Counted from the stretch's first letter, positions 1-10,387 are shown. The stretch is 64,000 nt of DNA from Shewanella hanedai (GCF_007197645.1 NZ_VKGK01000008.1:62001-126000), one strand, 5' to 3'. Made by a program: numbers and translations. The notes: generated by a model not told the origin, from the sequence alone.

Positions 1-1123
1 GAGCAACGCTGAGCTTACCGTCTTCCATCAGGAGGCGTAACACTAAGTCACGGCGACTTGCAGCACGCTCAGGATAACGCCACGGGTTGTAATAAGAGGG
101 CCCTTTGATGACCGCAACAAGGAAAGCTTGCTGGGGTAAAGTCAGCTCTGCAATGGGGCGACCAAAATAGAATTGAGACGCCAGTCCCATGCCGTGAACT
201 CCACGAGATTTGTCTTGACCCATATACACTTCGTTAAGATAAGCCTCTAATATTTCATCTTTTTCATAGCGAAAATCGATAATTATCGCCATCAAAGCTT
301 CACGGATCTTACGTACCAAGGAGCGCTCGCTAGAAAGAAAGAAGTTCTTCGCTAACTGTTGAGTTAAGGTTGAGCCCCCTTGCACTGTTCGCCCAGCGCT
401 GATGTTAACCAGTGCGGCGCGAAGAATGGCAAATGGACTCACCCCGTGATGTTCATAGAAATTACGATCTTCAACCAAGATAAGTGAATCAATAATCGGC
501 TGTGGCAGCTTAGCAGTGGGAACAAACAGACGATCTTCACCGTCTCCGGTGATAATGCGATCCAGCAACACAGGCTCAAGATGAAAAACGGCTAATTGTC
601 GCTTGTCTGATGCCCTTGTTACTGAGCTGACTCCCTGAGAATCAAAAGCGATCATCACTCTCTGTTCTGCCTGAGATCCCTTTGGATGCAGGAATGGACG
701 ACGCCAGAGATCAACTCGGGTTTTAGAAGCGGAAAATTCACCCACCTGTCTTGGGTTAGCCACTTTGCGATAACCCAGTAACTTAAGCTCGGCAATCAAC
801 TGACCATGACTCACAGCAGCCCCTGGGTATAATGCCATGGAGCGGCTAAATACCTGTGCTGGGAGGTGCCATTTCTGCCCTTCAAATTTGCGCGCTATCA
901 CCTGATCTAGATAGATGCCATAACTCAATACAGCTACAAACAGAATCAGCCCTAATTTCCAGCTGATAGACCAGATGCGGCGGCCTAATCCAGTCGACGG
1001 CTTGTTCGCTTTTTTTACTACTTTAGCTTTTGAGGCTCGTTTCTTGGGCGCTGCTTTTTTCACTGCGGCTCCAGAAGCTGGCGCCTTGCGAGCAGGTTTC
1101 TTTGGTGTTTCTTTATCTGTCAT
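1..1123 (-). CDS. mrcB: Penicillin-binding protein 1B, N-terminal part (cut by window edge)
   Basis: Bifunctional murein synthase: the glycosyltransferase domain polymerises lipid II and the transpeptidase domain cross-links strands in the periplasm. Only the first ~374 codons are inside the window. The start is ATG at 1123 (MTDKETPKK). A Lys/Ala-rich cytoplasmic tail of about 50 residues is followed by one membrane anchor (LGLILFVAVLSYGIYLD). A stretch matching the UB2H region comes next, then the GT51 glycosyltransferase domain with the catalytic motif EDRNFYEHHG near residue 218 and GGSTLTQQLAKNFFL near residue 250. The transpeptidase domain lies outside. It is followed on the same strand by hrpB in the enterobacterial arrangement. 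Identity is secure from the GT51 motifs plus synteny; the C-terminus cannot be judged. Confidence 0.93.
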   Translation of the reverse strand, partial: MTDKETPKKPARKAPASGAAVKKAAPKKRASKAKVVKKANKPSTGLGRRIWSISWKLGLILFVAVLSYGIYLDQVIARKFEGQKWHLPAQVFSRSMALYPGAAVSHGQLIAELKLLGYRKVANPRQVGEFSASKTRVDLWRRPFLHPKGSQAEQRVMIAFDSQGVSSVTRASDKRQLAVFHLEPVLLDRIITGDGEDRLFVPTAKLPQPIIDSLILVEDRNFYEHHGVSPFAILRAALVNISAGRTVQGGSTLTQQLAKNFFLSSERSLVRKIREALMAIIIDFRYEKDEILEAYLNEVYMGQDKSRGVHGMGLASQFYFGRPIAELTLPQQAFLVAVIKGPSYYNPWRYPERAASRRDLVLRLLMEDGKLSVA

Positions 1124-1285
1124 CTTTATTCCGGAAATCTATCTTGTAACCAAGGTTATTGAAAAGCAGCCTTGAAAAATAATGCTTGATGCGCGCCTGA
1201 AGCTGCTTCAGTGGGCGCTTATCTAATCTGAAAACTCAAAAATTATCCCTTACCTTTATCATTTTTCATCACTCGCTTTCTGCCC

Positions 1286-3865
1286 TTACAAATTCTGGTT
1301 TAAGGTCTTTTTCTTGGTGAAACGCGTCGGCAATGTATTGGCTGGATCGTCTGGCCATAAATGCTTAGGGTACCGACCTTTCATCTCTTTCTTTACTTCA
1401 ACGTAAGGGCCTTGCCAAAAGCTGGCCAGATCCGCAGTCAATGCCAATGGCCGATGTGCAGGAGAGAGTAACTCCATGGTCACCGTTAGCTTTCCATTAG
1501 CGAGTACGGGGCTGAGTGCCATTCCTAACGCTTCTTGTAGACGCACACTTAACAGCGCTCTTCCGCCATCATCATAGGTGATCCCAGCTCGAGTGCCAGT
1601 CGCCATGGGCCAATGACAGGGAAACAGTGTATCAAGGCGCTGTTGAGCATTCCATTCAAGCTGGTTGAGCAGCAGATTATAGCAGTCAAGTGACTTCAAT
1701 TGTGACAAGCTTCTGACATCACTGAGATATGGGCCGAGCCAATCGGTTAATGTATCGATAAGCTGATCATCACTGATGTCAGGCCAGCTTTGATCTTTGT
1801 CGAGTGTCGCCGCTAACGCAAGCCTATTTTGCAGCTGTAACACCTTGTCATTCATGTTCAGTAAACCCAGACCTTTAGTGCGGATCTGTTCGATAATGGC
1901 TGATTTAATCTGCTTAGGATCTGGCTTACTCACTGCCGTTTTACTTAAGACTATCTGGCCAATGCGTTGTTGAGTTTCAGCGTAAAAACGACCTTTAGTA
2001 TCATCCCAACCACAGTGTTCTTGTTTGGTCACCAAAAAGGCGAGCCGACTTTTAAACGCCGCAGTATCAATTTGAGCCGCCAGATACACACGTCCGCTCG
2101 TTCGCCCTTCATTCTCCTGAAAATCGGCGACCACCAGCCAATCTACTGAGGATAAAGCGTCATGTTCAGGCAAGGTGACACCAGTACCATTAGCCAACAG
2201 GTAACCGGAAACACCACGATTTTTAGCCACTCTATCTGGGAAGGCTAAAGCAAGTAAGAAAGCAATGTCTTCATTGGATGCCTCGGCAATGCAAGCGGAC
2301 AGATCCGGATTAACTTTTAGTTTCTTCATCCACTGACGTACTTGTTGCCCCGACTCACCTTGAACCGCCTCTCTCAAGTATCCGCCGATATCGATACCAT
2401 GTCGTCCACGGGAGCGAGATTCTAGCGTTCCAGCCAAAATGCAGGCAAGGCCCACCAATTCATGCTCACCCGAATTCTGCGCGAGAGATTTAGCTTTTAG
2501 CAGCATGTGCGCCAATCTTGGGTGACAACCAAGCTCGTAGGCTTGTCGTCCATGTGAAGTGATTTGTCGCTGTTTATCGACCACCTCAAGCATCTTTAAC
2601 AGCTCCCAAGCTGCACTCTCATTGGGTTTCGAAGCCGCGGTGAGCATAGGCAGCTCAGCAAGGGATTTCACTCCCCAGCAAGCCGCATCAAGCACCATAG
2701 GAATAAGGTCGGAATGCAGTACCTCAGGTTCATCAGCTTTGAGCAATCTGCCCTGCTCCTCCTGACTCCACAAACGCATACAATAACCAGGGGCTAAACG
2801 CCCTGCACGGCCACAACGCTGAGCTGCAGACGCCTGACTGATGCGCTTGAGGGACAAACGCGTCACCCCGGTTCTGGCATTAAAGCTTGCCTGACGTTTA
2901 TAGCCAGAATCGACCACCATGGTGATCCCATCGATGGTCAAACTCGATTCAGCCACGTTAGTTGATAGCACCACTTTACGCTTGCCATCACTGGCTGCTG
3001 CAATCGCGCGGTCCTGCACTTTAGGGGGTAAGCTGCCATAGAGGGGGCATATTGAAAATTGATTGAGATCCAAACGGCTGCTTAAAAACTCCTGCAACTT
3101 CATGATCTCCCCTTGCCCTGGAAGAAATGCCAGTAAAGAACCGTGGGAGTATTGGCTAAGCTGGCTGTCATCAGCCAGCATATCGACGATGCACCTGCCC
3201 ATATGCTCAATACAATGATGAGGAGAACGATTCTTTTGCTGTGAGGAAGATGCGCGATAAGCAATTTCTACAGGAAAACTGCGTCCTTCGCTCTTTAATG
3301 AGATAGCATCAGGCATTAGATCAGTTAACGGCAAACCAGAAAGCGTTGCCGACATGGCTAAAATCTTAAGATCTTCACGAAACGATCCTTGGATCTCAAG
3401 CGCCAACGCGAGGCCGAGATCGGTAGTCAGATGCCGCTCATGGATCTCATCGAAAATGATCATTTCGATCCCCGTCAACTCAGGATCTTGTTGGATCATT
3501 CGCGTTAAGATCCCTTCAGTCACGATCTCTAAGCGAGTTGATGCCTGACTACGAGATTCACCACGCACTCGATAACCCACCTCTTCACCGACTTTGCAGC
3601 CACGCTGACTGGCAATATAGTGGGCGACACTTCTGGCTGCGACGCGCCGGGGCTCAAGCATTAAGATTTTACCCTTAAGCTCATCCCAATTCAGCATCGC
3701 TAGAGGCAGGGCGGTGGATTTACCAGCACCGGTTGGCGCCTCTAATATCACTTGATGATGCTGACTGAACGCCTCTCTTAACGGAGCAAGCAGGCTTAGA
3801 ACGGGTAACTGATCCAATGGAAATCGTATCTCAAAATCATTTTGGCTCAGTGTACTAACGATCAC
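1286..3865 (-). CDS. hrpB: ATP-dependent RNA helicase HrpB
   Basis: DExH-box helicase of the HrpA/HrpB group, thought to act on RNA in the cytoplasm; its physiological substrate is not settled. The 859-residue length is normal. Visible motifs are Walker A GAGKST (residues 46-51), motif Ia LEPRRVAAR, the DEIH box (139-142), SATL, and motif VI QRCGRAGR. The HrpB-specific C-terminal region follows and ends in a basic tail (KKKTLNQNL). The ATG at 3865 is the first in-frame start and sits about 80 bp from the divergent thpR start, so the two genes share a short promoter region. Upstream mrcB on the same strand reproduces the E. coli hrpB-mrcB pair. Confidence 0.95.
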   Translation of the reverse strand: MIVSTLSQNDFEIRFPLDQLPVLSLLAPLREAFSQHHQVILEAPTGAGKSTALPLAMLNWDELKGKILMLEPRRVAARSVAHYIASQRGCKVGEEVGYRVRGESRSQASTRLEIVTEGILTRMIQQDPELTGIEMIIFDEIHERHLTTDLGLALALEIQGSFREDLKILAMSATLSGLPLTDLMPDAISLKSEGRSFPVEIAYRASSSQQKNRSPHHCIEHMGRCIVDMLADDSQLSQYSHGSLLAFLPGQGEIMKLQEFLSSRLDLNQFSICPLYGSLPPKVQDRAIAAASDGKRKVVLSTNVAESSLTIDGITMVVDSGYKRQASFNARTGVTRLSLKRISQASAAQRCGRAGRLAPGYCMRLWSQEEQGRLLKADEPEVLHSDLIPMVLDAACWGVKSLAELPMLTAASKPNESAAWELLKMLEVVDKQRQITSHGRQAYELGCHPRLAHMLLKAKSLAQNSGEHELVGLACILAGTLESRSRGRHGIDIGGYLREAVQGESGQQVRQWMKKLKVNPDLSACIAEASNEDIAFLLALAFPDRVAKNRGVSGYLLANGTGVTLPEHDALSSVDWLVVADFQENEGRTSGRVYLAAQIDTAAFKSRLAFLVTKQEHCGWDDTKGRFYAETQQRIGQIVLSKTAVSKPDPKQIKSAIIEQIRTKGLGLLNMNDKVLQLQNRLALAATLDKDQSWPDISDDQLIDTLTDWLGPYLSDVRSLSQLKSLDCYNLLLNQLEWNAQQRLDTLFPCHWPMATGTRAGITYDDGGRALLSVRLQEALGMALSPVLANGKLTVTMELLSPAHRPLALTADLASFWQGPYVEVKKEMKGRYPKHLWPDDPANTLPTRFTKKKTLNQNL

Positions 3866-3945
3866 TACATAAGTGAATGCACAAGTTCACTTGGTTGAAA
3901 ATGATGTTATAACTGACACATTAGAACGGACAAGTACTCTGAATC

Positions 3946-4536
3946 ATGAAAAGACTCTTTCTTGGTATTGCACCAACACAAGCTCAACTCACTCGATTAT
4001 CTACCCTGCAAACTGAGCTGAATATTGATGGGAAAAAAGTAAGTCCGACTAATTTCCATATGACGTTAGCGTTTCTAGGGCTACTTGATATGCATAGCCA
4101 ATATAAACTGCAGCATATGCTCGATATCCGACACAGCAGTTCAGCACACCGTTGGCCAGCATTCAGTGTCACCTTAGACACACTGACCCTGTTTAGAAAA
4201 CCTCAAGTGCTCTGCTTATCTGGGAAGATTGAGGATCCACACCTACAACTCATCATCGATGATTGTCGTGCACTTATGCTGCAAATAGGAATGGATATAG
4301 CAGCTAGGGAAAGTTCCGAAGTACCCAAAAACTTAATTCCTCAAGAACCTCCAATAGCATTCATCCCCCATGTCAGCTTATTCAGAAAAGCGAAATATCT
4401 ACCTGAGCAATCCCCCCCTCTGTCACTCACTTTGACACCCGAGAAAGTGCATCTCTATGTTTCGACCAGTACTCCCGATGGCGTAAAATATCAAATTTTA
4501 CAGTCCTGGCCCTTAAGTAAAAGGTCATCTCAGTAG
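3946..4536 (+). CDS. thpR: RNA 2',3'-cyclic phosphodiesterase (LigT/ThpR, 2H family)
   Basis: Member of the 2H phosphoesterase family; it opens 2',3'-cyclic phosphates on RNA and in vitro joins tRNA halves by 2'-5' linkage. The two catalytic tetrapeptides are visible: HMTL at residue 38 in FHMTLAFLG, and HVSL at residue 142 in IPHVSLFRK. The second carries Ser in place of the usual Thr, which the family tolerates. At 196 residues it is slightly longer than E. coli LigT. It is divergent from hrpB, as in enterics. In E. coli sfsA follows directly; here a CadC-like regulator and pepB intervene. Confidence 0.9.
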   Translation: MKRLFLGIAPTQAQLTRLSTLQTELNIDGKKVSPTNFHMTLAFLGLLDMHSQYKLQHMLDIRHSSSAHRWPAFSVTLDTLTLFRKPQVLCLSGKIEDPHLQLIIDDCRALMLQIGMDIAARESSEVPKNLIPQEPPIAFIPHVSLFRKAKYLPEQSPPLSLTLTPEKVHLYVSTSTPDGVKYQILQSWPLSKRSSQ

Positions 4537-4809
4537 GTATAATAGCGAGTTTCAGATAAAAAAAATGCTGCCGATTAGGGCAGCAAATGAAGAATATCTA
4601 TTGATTATTGATATCCTTACCGTCTATCCCTCAAGAGAAATAACAAGCCATGGAGCTTGTAGACAGTAATGAATTTCAATATCTTATTGATATCATGAGA
4701 TTAGATAATTAGGTACAGATAAACTTTGAAAGATATTGAAAAAGTTTGAATTGGGCTAAAATCACTTTAAAATAATAACTTATCTCTCAAATAGCCTTCA
4801 ATTTTTTAT

Positions 4810-5793
4810 TTATTTGTTCTGAAAATGATACATAACCAGTTTGTGTAGATTTTCAGAATCCACTGCAACCCCTTGTCCACCACTTCTACGAACCTCATCA
4901 TTTAACTCCTGAGTGTCGTTTATCGTGTATATAATGTAAGGGATCTTCCCACCACTCTCGCGTATTTGCCTTAAGAGTTTCAGACCCGCGATAGGATCTT
5001 CACCCCTTCCCATATCCGAGATAACCATTTCATAGCCATAGATGGAAAGCAGTAACAGGGCTTCTTCTGTACTCGTGGTGATATAAACACCAATATCATG
5101 TTCGCGTAATGCCGCTCTTTCCTTAATATTATTATCGGGATTGTCATCGACCCATAAAATTCGCCCTATCGCTGCAGGTGACTGACTGTAAACAAGCTCT
5201 TTAGAATGATGAATTGAAGAGGTAAACCAAGAGGGACTTAAATGGCTAAACACTGAAATGGCAGCAAAAATAAATATCAAGGAGACGGCGATGACGTTTC
5301 TTCTTTTAAGCTGAAGACTCCCGAATAAGATAATGGTTTTGTCATCATTCAGCCAAGAAGCTAACTCTCCTTGAACAGTTGTTTCTTCATGGGTATCTGA
5401 CTCTTTAAGTTGTAAACTTGGTTCCGAAATAACGGGGTTTAGTTGCTCAAGTTGCGAACCTTGACTGCCAAGCTGCTGACCTAGCTCTTTAGATAATCGA
5501 TAGCCACGCCCATGAATAGTTTGAATTATCGGCACCTCACAACCTGCCAGTTTAAACAACTTGCGGGTATCTGATACCAACTTGGCAAGGGACATGTCTG
5601 AAACCACAGTATCTGGCCAAATATATTCCAGACACTCCTGTTTGCTACAGTGTGTGGGATAGTGCTCTATCAGTAAGCTAAACAGCAAGAATACCCGCTC
5701 ATCAAGTTGCACAAGCTCTCTGCCAATCATCAACTCAAATGTTTTGGTATTAATACTAAATTCATCAAAACGAGTGTACATAAGCGATCTCAT
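4810..5793 (-). CDS. CadC/ToxR-like transmembrane regulator with C-terminal receiver-like domain
   Basis: Residues 10-105 form an OmpR/CadC-type winged-helix DNA-binding domain (ERVFLLFSLLIEH, ending QTIHGRGYRLS). After a Gln-rich linker there is one membrane segment at about 167-186, preceded by KRR, which predicts a cytoplasmic N-terminus. The C-terminal part (211-327) resembles a response-regulator receiver domain: acidic pair VDD at 216-217, the phospho-acceptor position VISDMG (D260) and YT at 289-290. By this topology the receiver-like domain would lie in the periplasm, which is unusual. An alternative start is the ATG at 5781, better spaced from an upstream GAGA. No target operon is obvious; the gene stands alone between thpR and pepB. 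Family assignment of the N-terminal domain is good, function unknown. Confidence 0.75.
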   Translation of the reverse strand: MRSLMYTRFDEFSINTKTFELMIGRELVQLDERVFLLFSLLIEHYPTHCSKQECLEYIWPDTVVSDMSLAKLVSDTRKLFKLAGCEVPIIQTIHGRGYRLSKELGQQLGSQGSQLEQLNPVISEPSLQLKESDTHEETTVQGELASWLNDDKTIILFGSLQLKRRNVIAVSLIFIFAAISVFSHLSPSWFTSSIHHSKELVYSQSPAAIGRILWVDDNPDNNIKERAALREHDIGVYITTSTEEALLLLSIYGYEMVISDMGRGEDPIAGLKLLRQIRESGGKIPYIIYTINDTQELNDEVRRSGGQGVAVDSENLHKLVMYHFQNK

Positions 5794-6171
5794 TCCCTGA
5801 GCTTGTTATGAATGTACGACAAACAAGCTGTCTTTTAAAATAGCTGGCAACCCAAAATAATTAACAATTATGCAACAACAGAAAGACGTAAACTATCAGC
5901 AATTAGTCTGATAGTAAAAAATAGATAGCAAGATTAGTTATTTAACTAAGTTCAATTAAACCGAACATACACATTATGCTGGTAACTCTAATCGCTGTAA
6001 GTAAAGCGATCGATTCAGAGTGACTATGAACTAACTGCTCCACTGCGAATAGAAAGTGTAGAGGTGTTTATATGAGGTACTTTAGGTGAGATGATTCTAT
6101 GTAGTAACAGCGAGCCCAATATTTGTCATATCAGACTCGCGTTAATATTCAGGTCAAAAAACTCAATATAT
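5794..6171. other. Intergenic region with no recognised feature
   Basis: This AT-rich spacer of about 380 bp separates the pepB stop from the start of the CadC-like regulator; both genes point left. It should contain the regulator's promoter. No convincing terminator, repeat or RNA gene was seen in it. Confidence 0.4.
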
Positions 6172-7449
6172 TTAGTCTTGTAGTATTGCAGTGATGGTCA
6201 ACATACCATGAGTTGTACCACCGGCAGCCCAAAGAGAGTTAGGCGAGTCTGCAAAAGCCGATGCCAGATCCATATGTAACCATTTCACCTCTGGTGAAAC
6301 AAAACGCCAGAGGAAGCCAGCAGCATTTGATGCACCACCAGCTCCACCGCCTTTCATCGGGCGGCTGTTGGCTGTATCAGCATAGGGCGACGGACACATA
6401 TCACGATGCCAAGGATCCAAAGGAAGCGGCCAAACCCGCTCAGCAACTTCCGATGCCTTTAGTTGAGTCATTGCTAAGACTTCACTTTGTGGAGAGAAGA
6501 TGGCGTTATAGTTATTGCCTACCGCCATAAAAGCAGCCCCCGTTAAGGTAGCAGCGTCGATAACGAGTGGCGCACCAGTTTCACAGGCGGCCTGTAGACC
6601 ATCGGCCAATACCAAACGCCCTTCAGCATCTGTGTTAACCACTTCCACCGAGACACCATTCTTGTAAGTTAGGATGTCACCGAGTTTATAAGCATGACCG
6701 CTAATTAAGTTCTCAGCACAACAGAGGAATAACTTAACGCGTTTATTCAGTCCCTGCTTCATCGCAAGCCCCAAAGCGGCAGTCACTGTTGCCGCCCCGC
6801 CCATGTCGCACTTCATGCCCAACATGCCTTCAGTTGCCTTGATACTGTAACCACCTGAATCAAATGTGATCCCTTTACCAACCAATGCGACTGATACTGG
6901 CGCGTCATCCCCCAGAGGATTGTAATCGAGTTCAAGCATCGCTGGTGGCCGCTCACTGCCGCGGCCGACAGCATGAATACCCACCCATTTTTCTTCTAAC
7001 AGTTGAGCACCTTCAACGATACGGTAAGACACTTTCTCACCGCCTATCTCCGATAACCAATGAGCAGCTAGAATAGCTAGTTTTACTGGCGCGAGGTTTT
7101 CTGGGGTTTCATTAATTAAGTGACGCGCAAAGCTTGCACTTTCAAGGCGGTTTGTCAGTTCTAGCTGAGTCGCTTCATCTCCGGTCCAAGTAATGTCAGG
7201 AACAGATTTAGCAGTAGCAAACCCGTGAGCTAACGACCATTGAGAGTTCAGATCCCAGAGATCGCCTTCCAAAGACAATCTAGCAATGCCAAGGTTTCTC
7301 AATTTACGCGCAGCCTGTTGGATTTGACGAAGTTCATCTCCACCTTGAAGATGGATAACAACCTCATTATTTTGAAAAGTGACATCTGCATTGCCCCAAT
7401 GAGCCGCTGGAGCATCTTTACTCAGGCTTACTACCATTAAATCTGTCAT
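6172..7449 (-). CDS. pepB: Peptidase B (M17 leucyl aminopeptidase family)
   Basis: Cytosolic broad-specificity aminopeptidase with a two-metal centre, used in peptide turnover. The family signature NTDAEGRL is intact, and so is the metal/catalytic segment VGKGITFDSGG followed by MKCDMGGAA. At 425 residues the length matches E. coli PepB (427) rather than the longer PepA, and the C-terminal WLHMDLA ... GGTTHGM block is typical. The start is ATG 7449 (MTDLMVVSLSK). The gene sits divergently next to sfsA, away from the iscS-fdx region where enterics keep it. No transfer signs seen. Confidence 0.92.
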   Translation of the reverse strand: MTDLMVVSLSKDAPAAHWGNADVTFQNNEVVIHLQGGDELRQIQQAARKLRNLGIARLSLEGDLWDLNSQWSLAHGFATAKSVPDITWTGDEATQLELTNRLESASFARHLINETPENLAPVKLAILAAHWLSEIGGEKVSYRIVEGAQLLEEKWVGIHAVGRGSERPPAMLELDYNPLGDDAPVSVALVGKGITFDSGGYSIKATEGMLGMKCDMGGAATVTAALGLAMKQGLNKRVKLFLCCAENLISGHAYKLGDILTYKNGVSVEVVNTDAEGRLVLADGLQAACETGAPLVIDAATLTGAAFMAVGNNYNAIFSPQSEVLAMTQLKASEVAERVWPLPLDPWHRDMCPSPYADTANSRPMKGGGAGGASNAAGFLWRFVSPEVKWLHMDLASAFADSPNSLWAAGGTTHGMLTITAILQD

Positions 7450-7656
7450 GCCGATTCCTTTTGCTGTTTTTTCTTATAAATTGATTAAATCTTTGTCCGA
7501 AAGTGTACTGCAATGAAACAAATACCTAAAGTCATCTCCTTGAATATCAGACTGCTTTGTTCATTTTCAATTTTTCGATAATAGCGTGATTGTGTTGACA
7601 GTGCCTTGAGGTTTACTGCTAATCTAACTCCATTATTCATTATCAATGAGTTCATC

Positions 7657-8376
7657 ATGTTGTTTACGCCTCCCTTTGAACAGGGCACTTTGCTCAGACG
7701 CTACAAGCGTTTCCTAACAGACATACGCTTGGCGGACGGTAGTGAAGTCACCATTCACTGCCCCAATACGGGTTCAATGAGAAACTGCCTCTTTGAAGGG
7801 GAAAAAGTGTGGTTCTCGACATCAGATAATCCTAAAAGAAAATACTCAAGAACTTGGGAGCAAGCTCAAACCGATCAGGGACACATCATCGGCATTAACA
7901 CAGGCCGTGCGAATCAACTTGCGGAAGACGCCATCAGAGACGGAATCATTACTGAACTTCAAGGCTATAGTAAGCTCAAACGAGAGGTAAAATACGGCAG
8001 TGAAAATAGTCGTATCGACATTTTTCTCAGTGACGATGACACAGATGAGTCCCCCAAGCCTCACTGCTATGTTGAAGTCAAAAGCTGCACCTTGTTAGAA
8101 GACGATAAAGGTTACTTTCCCGATGCCGTCACAACTCGTGGACAGAAACATCTGCGCGAGCTAATGGAGATGGTCTCATTAGGTCACCGCGCCGTACTGC
8201 TGTTTATGGTACAGCATACGGGCATTGAGTCGGTTCAAGCAGCAAAACACATCGATCCTGATTACGCAAACTTGCTCAATCAAGCCAATAAAAAGGGTGT
8301 AGAGATATTAGCCTATTGCGCTGAAATGTCGCCAAACCAGGCCTCCTTGATTAAATCCTGCCCTGTCAGACTTTAA
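7657..8376 (+). CDS. sfsA: Sugar fermentation stimulation protein SfsA
   Basis: DNA-binding protein of the SfsA family, named for an effect on maltose metabolism in E. coli; its biochemical role is still unclear. The start was placed at ATG 7657 ([19 protein letters not shown]) because it aligns with the family N-terminus; the frame is open further upstream but those residues are not family-like. Recognisable blocks are HCPNTGSM near residue 35 and the nuclease-like YVEVKSCTL followed by FPDAVTTRG. The length is 239 residues, close to the E. coli protein (234). It lies upstream of dksA as in enterics. Confidence 0.92.
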   Translation: MLFTPPFEQGTLLRRYKRFLTDIRLADGSEVTIHCPNTGSMRNCLFEGEKVWFSTSDNPKRKYSRTWEQAQTDQGHIIGINTGRANQLAEDAIRDGIITELQGYSKLKREVKYGSENSRIDIFLSDDDTDESPKPHCYVEVKSCTLLEDDKGYFPDAVTTRGQKHLRELMEMVSLGHRAVLLFMVQHTGIESVQAAKHIDPDYANLLNQANKKGVEILAYCAEMSPNQASLIKSCPVRL

Positions 8377-8536
8377 TTCACCTCTAAAAGTTGAATTAAT
8401 TGAGAATAGGGGACATAGTCAAGGAATATAGATAAACAGAAACAAAAAAGTTTGCTTGGTTTATCTCTTTCTGGTATAGATAGCGCCCGTAAAATACAAG
8501 CGCCCAATAAAGCAAACGATTAACAGGAGATGGGTT

Positions 8537-8980
8537 ATGCCAATAGGCACTAAAAAACTTGGCGTGCTCGCTATCGCAGGTGTAGAGCCTTACCAGGAAA
8601 AGCCTGGTGAAGAGTATATGAACGCTGATCAGCTGGGCCACTTCAGAACGATTCTGGACGCTTGGCGAAATCAATTGCGTGAAGAGGTCGACCGTACTCT
8701 TAATCATATGCAAGATGAAGCTGCAAACTTCCCGGATCCTGTCGACCGTGCAGCTCAGGAAGAGGAGTTCAGTCTTGAACTTCGTGCTCGTGATAGAGAA
8801 CGTAAGCTGATTAAAAAAATCGAAAAGACACTTCAGAAAATTGAAGAAGACGATTTCGGATTCTGTGATTCTTGTGGAATTGAAATTGGTATCCGTCGAC
8901 TCGAAGCACGTCCAACAGCCGATCAATGTATCGACTGTAAGACACTTGCAGAGATCAAAGAAAAGCAGATGGCTGGTTAA
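8537..8980 (+). CDS. dksA: RNA polymerase-binding transcription factor DksA
   Basis: Acts in the RNA polymerase secondary channel with ppGpp to lower rRNA transcription and activate biosynthetic genes. It is 147 residues long. The coiled-coil tip motif [11 protein letters not shown] is present, as is the four-cysteine zinc finger CDSCG ... CIDC near the C-terminus. The N-terminus [19 protein letters not shown] is the form I know from Shewanella DksA. An AGGAGA ribosome-binding site lies 6-10 bases before the ATG. It is flanked by sfsA and gluQ in the conserved order. Identity is certain. Confidence 0.97.
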   Translation: MPIGTKKLGVLAIAGVEPYQEKPGEEYMNADQLGHFRTILDAWRNQLREEVDRTLNHMQDEAANFPDPVDRAAQEEEFSLELRARDRERKLIKKIEKTLQKIEEDDFGFCDSCGIEIGIRRLEARPTADQCIDCKTLAEIKEKQMAG

Positions 8981-9188
8981 TCTAACTTTTTAATGATGCT
9001 ACGTGAGCGGGGCTTTATAGCTCCGCTTAGTTGATTCTGACATTTGATATAACTCCCCTACCTTTCTCCAACACCTTGACCACTTCCTCGCTAACAACAT
9101 ATATCAGCAGCAAATCTTGCTGTAACTGAACAAATCGTATTATGCTCCTCTTTAATCTTCAGTTCACTCCGTCACAGGCACTGTTATT

Positions 9189-10088
9189 TTGAATCAAAAC
9201 GCATATTTCGATCCAACAAAGACTCAGTTAACCTATGTTGGTCGTTTTGCTCCCTCTCCTTCAGGACCATTACATTTTGGCTCCTTAGTCGCGGCACTGG
9301 GAAGTTACCTTAGGGCACGTTCACAAAATGGGAAATGGCTGATTCGTATCGAAGATATCGATCCCCCAAGAGAGGTTCCTGACGCAGCCCAGAATATACT
9401 AAACACGTTAATAGCCTATGGCTTGAAGTGGGATGACGAAGTGCTGTACCAAAGCCAACGTGTTGAAGTTTATCAAAACAAAATCGAGCAATTACTATCA
9501 GAAGATCTTGCCTATTACTGCCAATGTACACGCAAACAGATCCAAATGATGGGTGGCACTTATGATGGACGCTGTGGTCGACTCGACACACCCCACAACC
9601 ATGGGGCAATAAGAGTCCGCAACACCACGCCTGCTAATGGTTTCGATGATCTGCACATGGGTAAAGTACGTTTAGATACAGACTTTGCCGCTGAAGATTT
9701 TATCATCAAACGCAGCGATGGTTTGTATGCCTACCAACTTGCCGTGGTGATGGATGATGCTTATCAAGGGATCACTGAAGTGGTTCGTGGATGTGACCTG
9801 CTCACGCCTACTGGTAGACAAGTAAGCTTGTTTAACTTATTCAAATACCAAGTTCCGCTCTGGTTACATCTGCCTTTAGTGTGTGACGCGCCAGGCATAA
9901 AACTCTCTAAACAGAATCACGCTCCCGCTATCGATACGCTCAAACCGCAAGCCAGTTTAAATGCGGCATTAAACTTCCTAGGCCAGCCCACCGTACCAGA
10001 ACAAACTGACATTCACGCTATGCTAGCTCAGGCCGTGATTCAATTTGATCTTGCAACCGTCCCCAAACAAGCGGAAATAATCCTTTAG
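9189..10088 (+). CDS. gluQ: Glutamyl-Q tRNA(Asp) synthetase
   Basis: Truncated GluRS paralogue lacking the anticodon-binding domain; it attaches glutamate to queuosine at position 34 of tRNA-Asp. The class I HIGH-like motif is FAPSPSGPLHFGS near residue 20, a zinc-binding cluster YYCQCTRKQ ... GRC lies near residue 115, and the KMSKS-like KLSKQN follows. The 299-residue length is normal. Initiation appears to be at TTG 9189; no ATG fits ahead of the conserved TYVGRFAPSPSGPLH block. It sits between dksA and pcnB as in E. coli. Confidence 0.93.
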   Translation: MNQNAYFDPTKTQLTYVGRFAPSPSGPLHFGSLVAALGSYLRARSQNGKWLIRIEDIDPPREVPDAAQNILNTLIAYGLKWDDEVLYQSQRVEVYQNKIEQLLSEDLAYYCQCTRKQIQMMGGTYDGRCGRLDTPHNHGAIRVRNTTPANGFDDLHMGKVRLDTDFAAEDFIIKRSDGLYAYQLAVVMDDAYQGITEVVRGCDLLTPTGRQVSLFNLFKYQVPLWLHLPLVCDAPGIKLSKQNHAPAIDTLKPQASLNAALNFLGQPTVPEQTDIHAMLAQAVIQFDLATVPKQAEIIL

Positions 10089-10387
10089 CCATTGAATATC
10101 TGTAACGGATAACCATTCTCTCTATTACTCCAATGACTCTGCTCTTGTGTAGTGGACACACAGCAAACATTCACGACTATCATGGATACAGAAGATAAGG
10201 TGAAATCTAGATTCATGCAGGGACAGTTACCGAGAATAGCAGCGGTCAACAGCATTTTACTCACCTCAGCTTTCACTCAGTAAGAACATCACAAGGTCTC
10301 TAGGGTATCTATACTCATTCTCCCTGTTTTGAGTTATCATAGCGGCCTTATTGCAACCCATACTCAGTGCTATGTTCGAGGTGTCCC

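Noticed and set aside
975..1175. Open frame on the plus strand over the start of mrcB
   Set aside because: It is antisense to the Lys/Ala-rich N-terminus of PBP1B and has composition explained by that gene.
8396..8926. 176-codon minus-strand frame over dksA
   Set aside because: It is the mirror of dksA and its spacer; hydrophobic runs arise from the reverse complement of charged coiled-coil codons.
9001..9035. Rho-independent terminator after dksA
   Set aside because: A hairpin (AGCGGGGCT / AGCTCCGCT) exists but has a mismatch and no T-run, so I did not list it.
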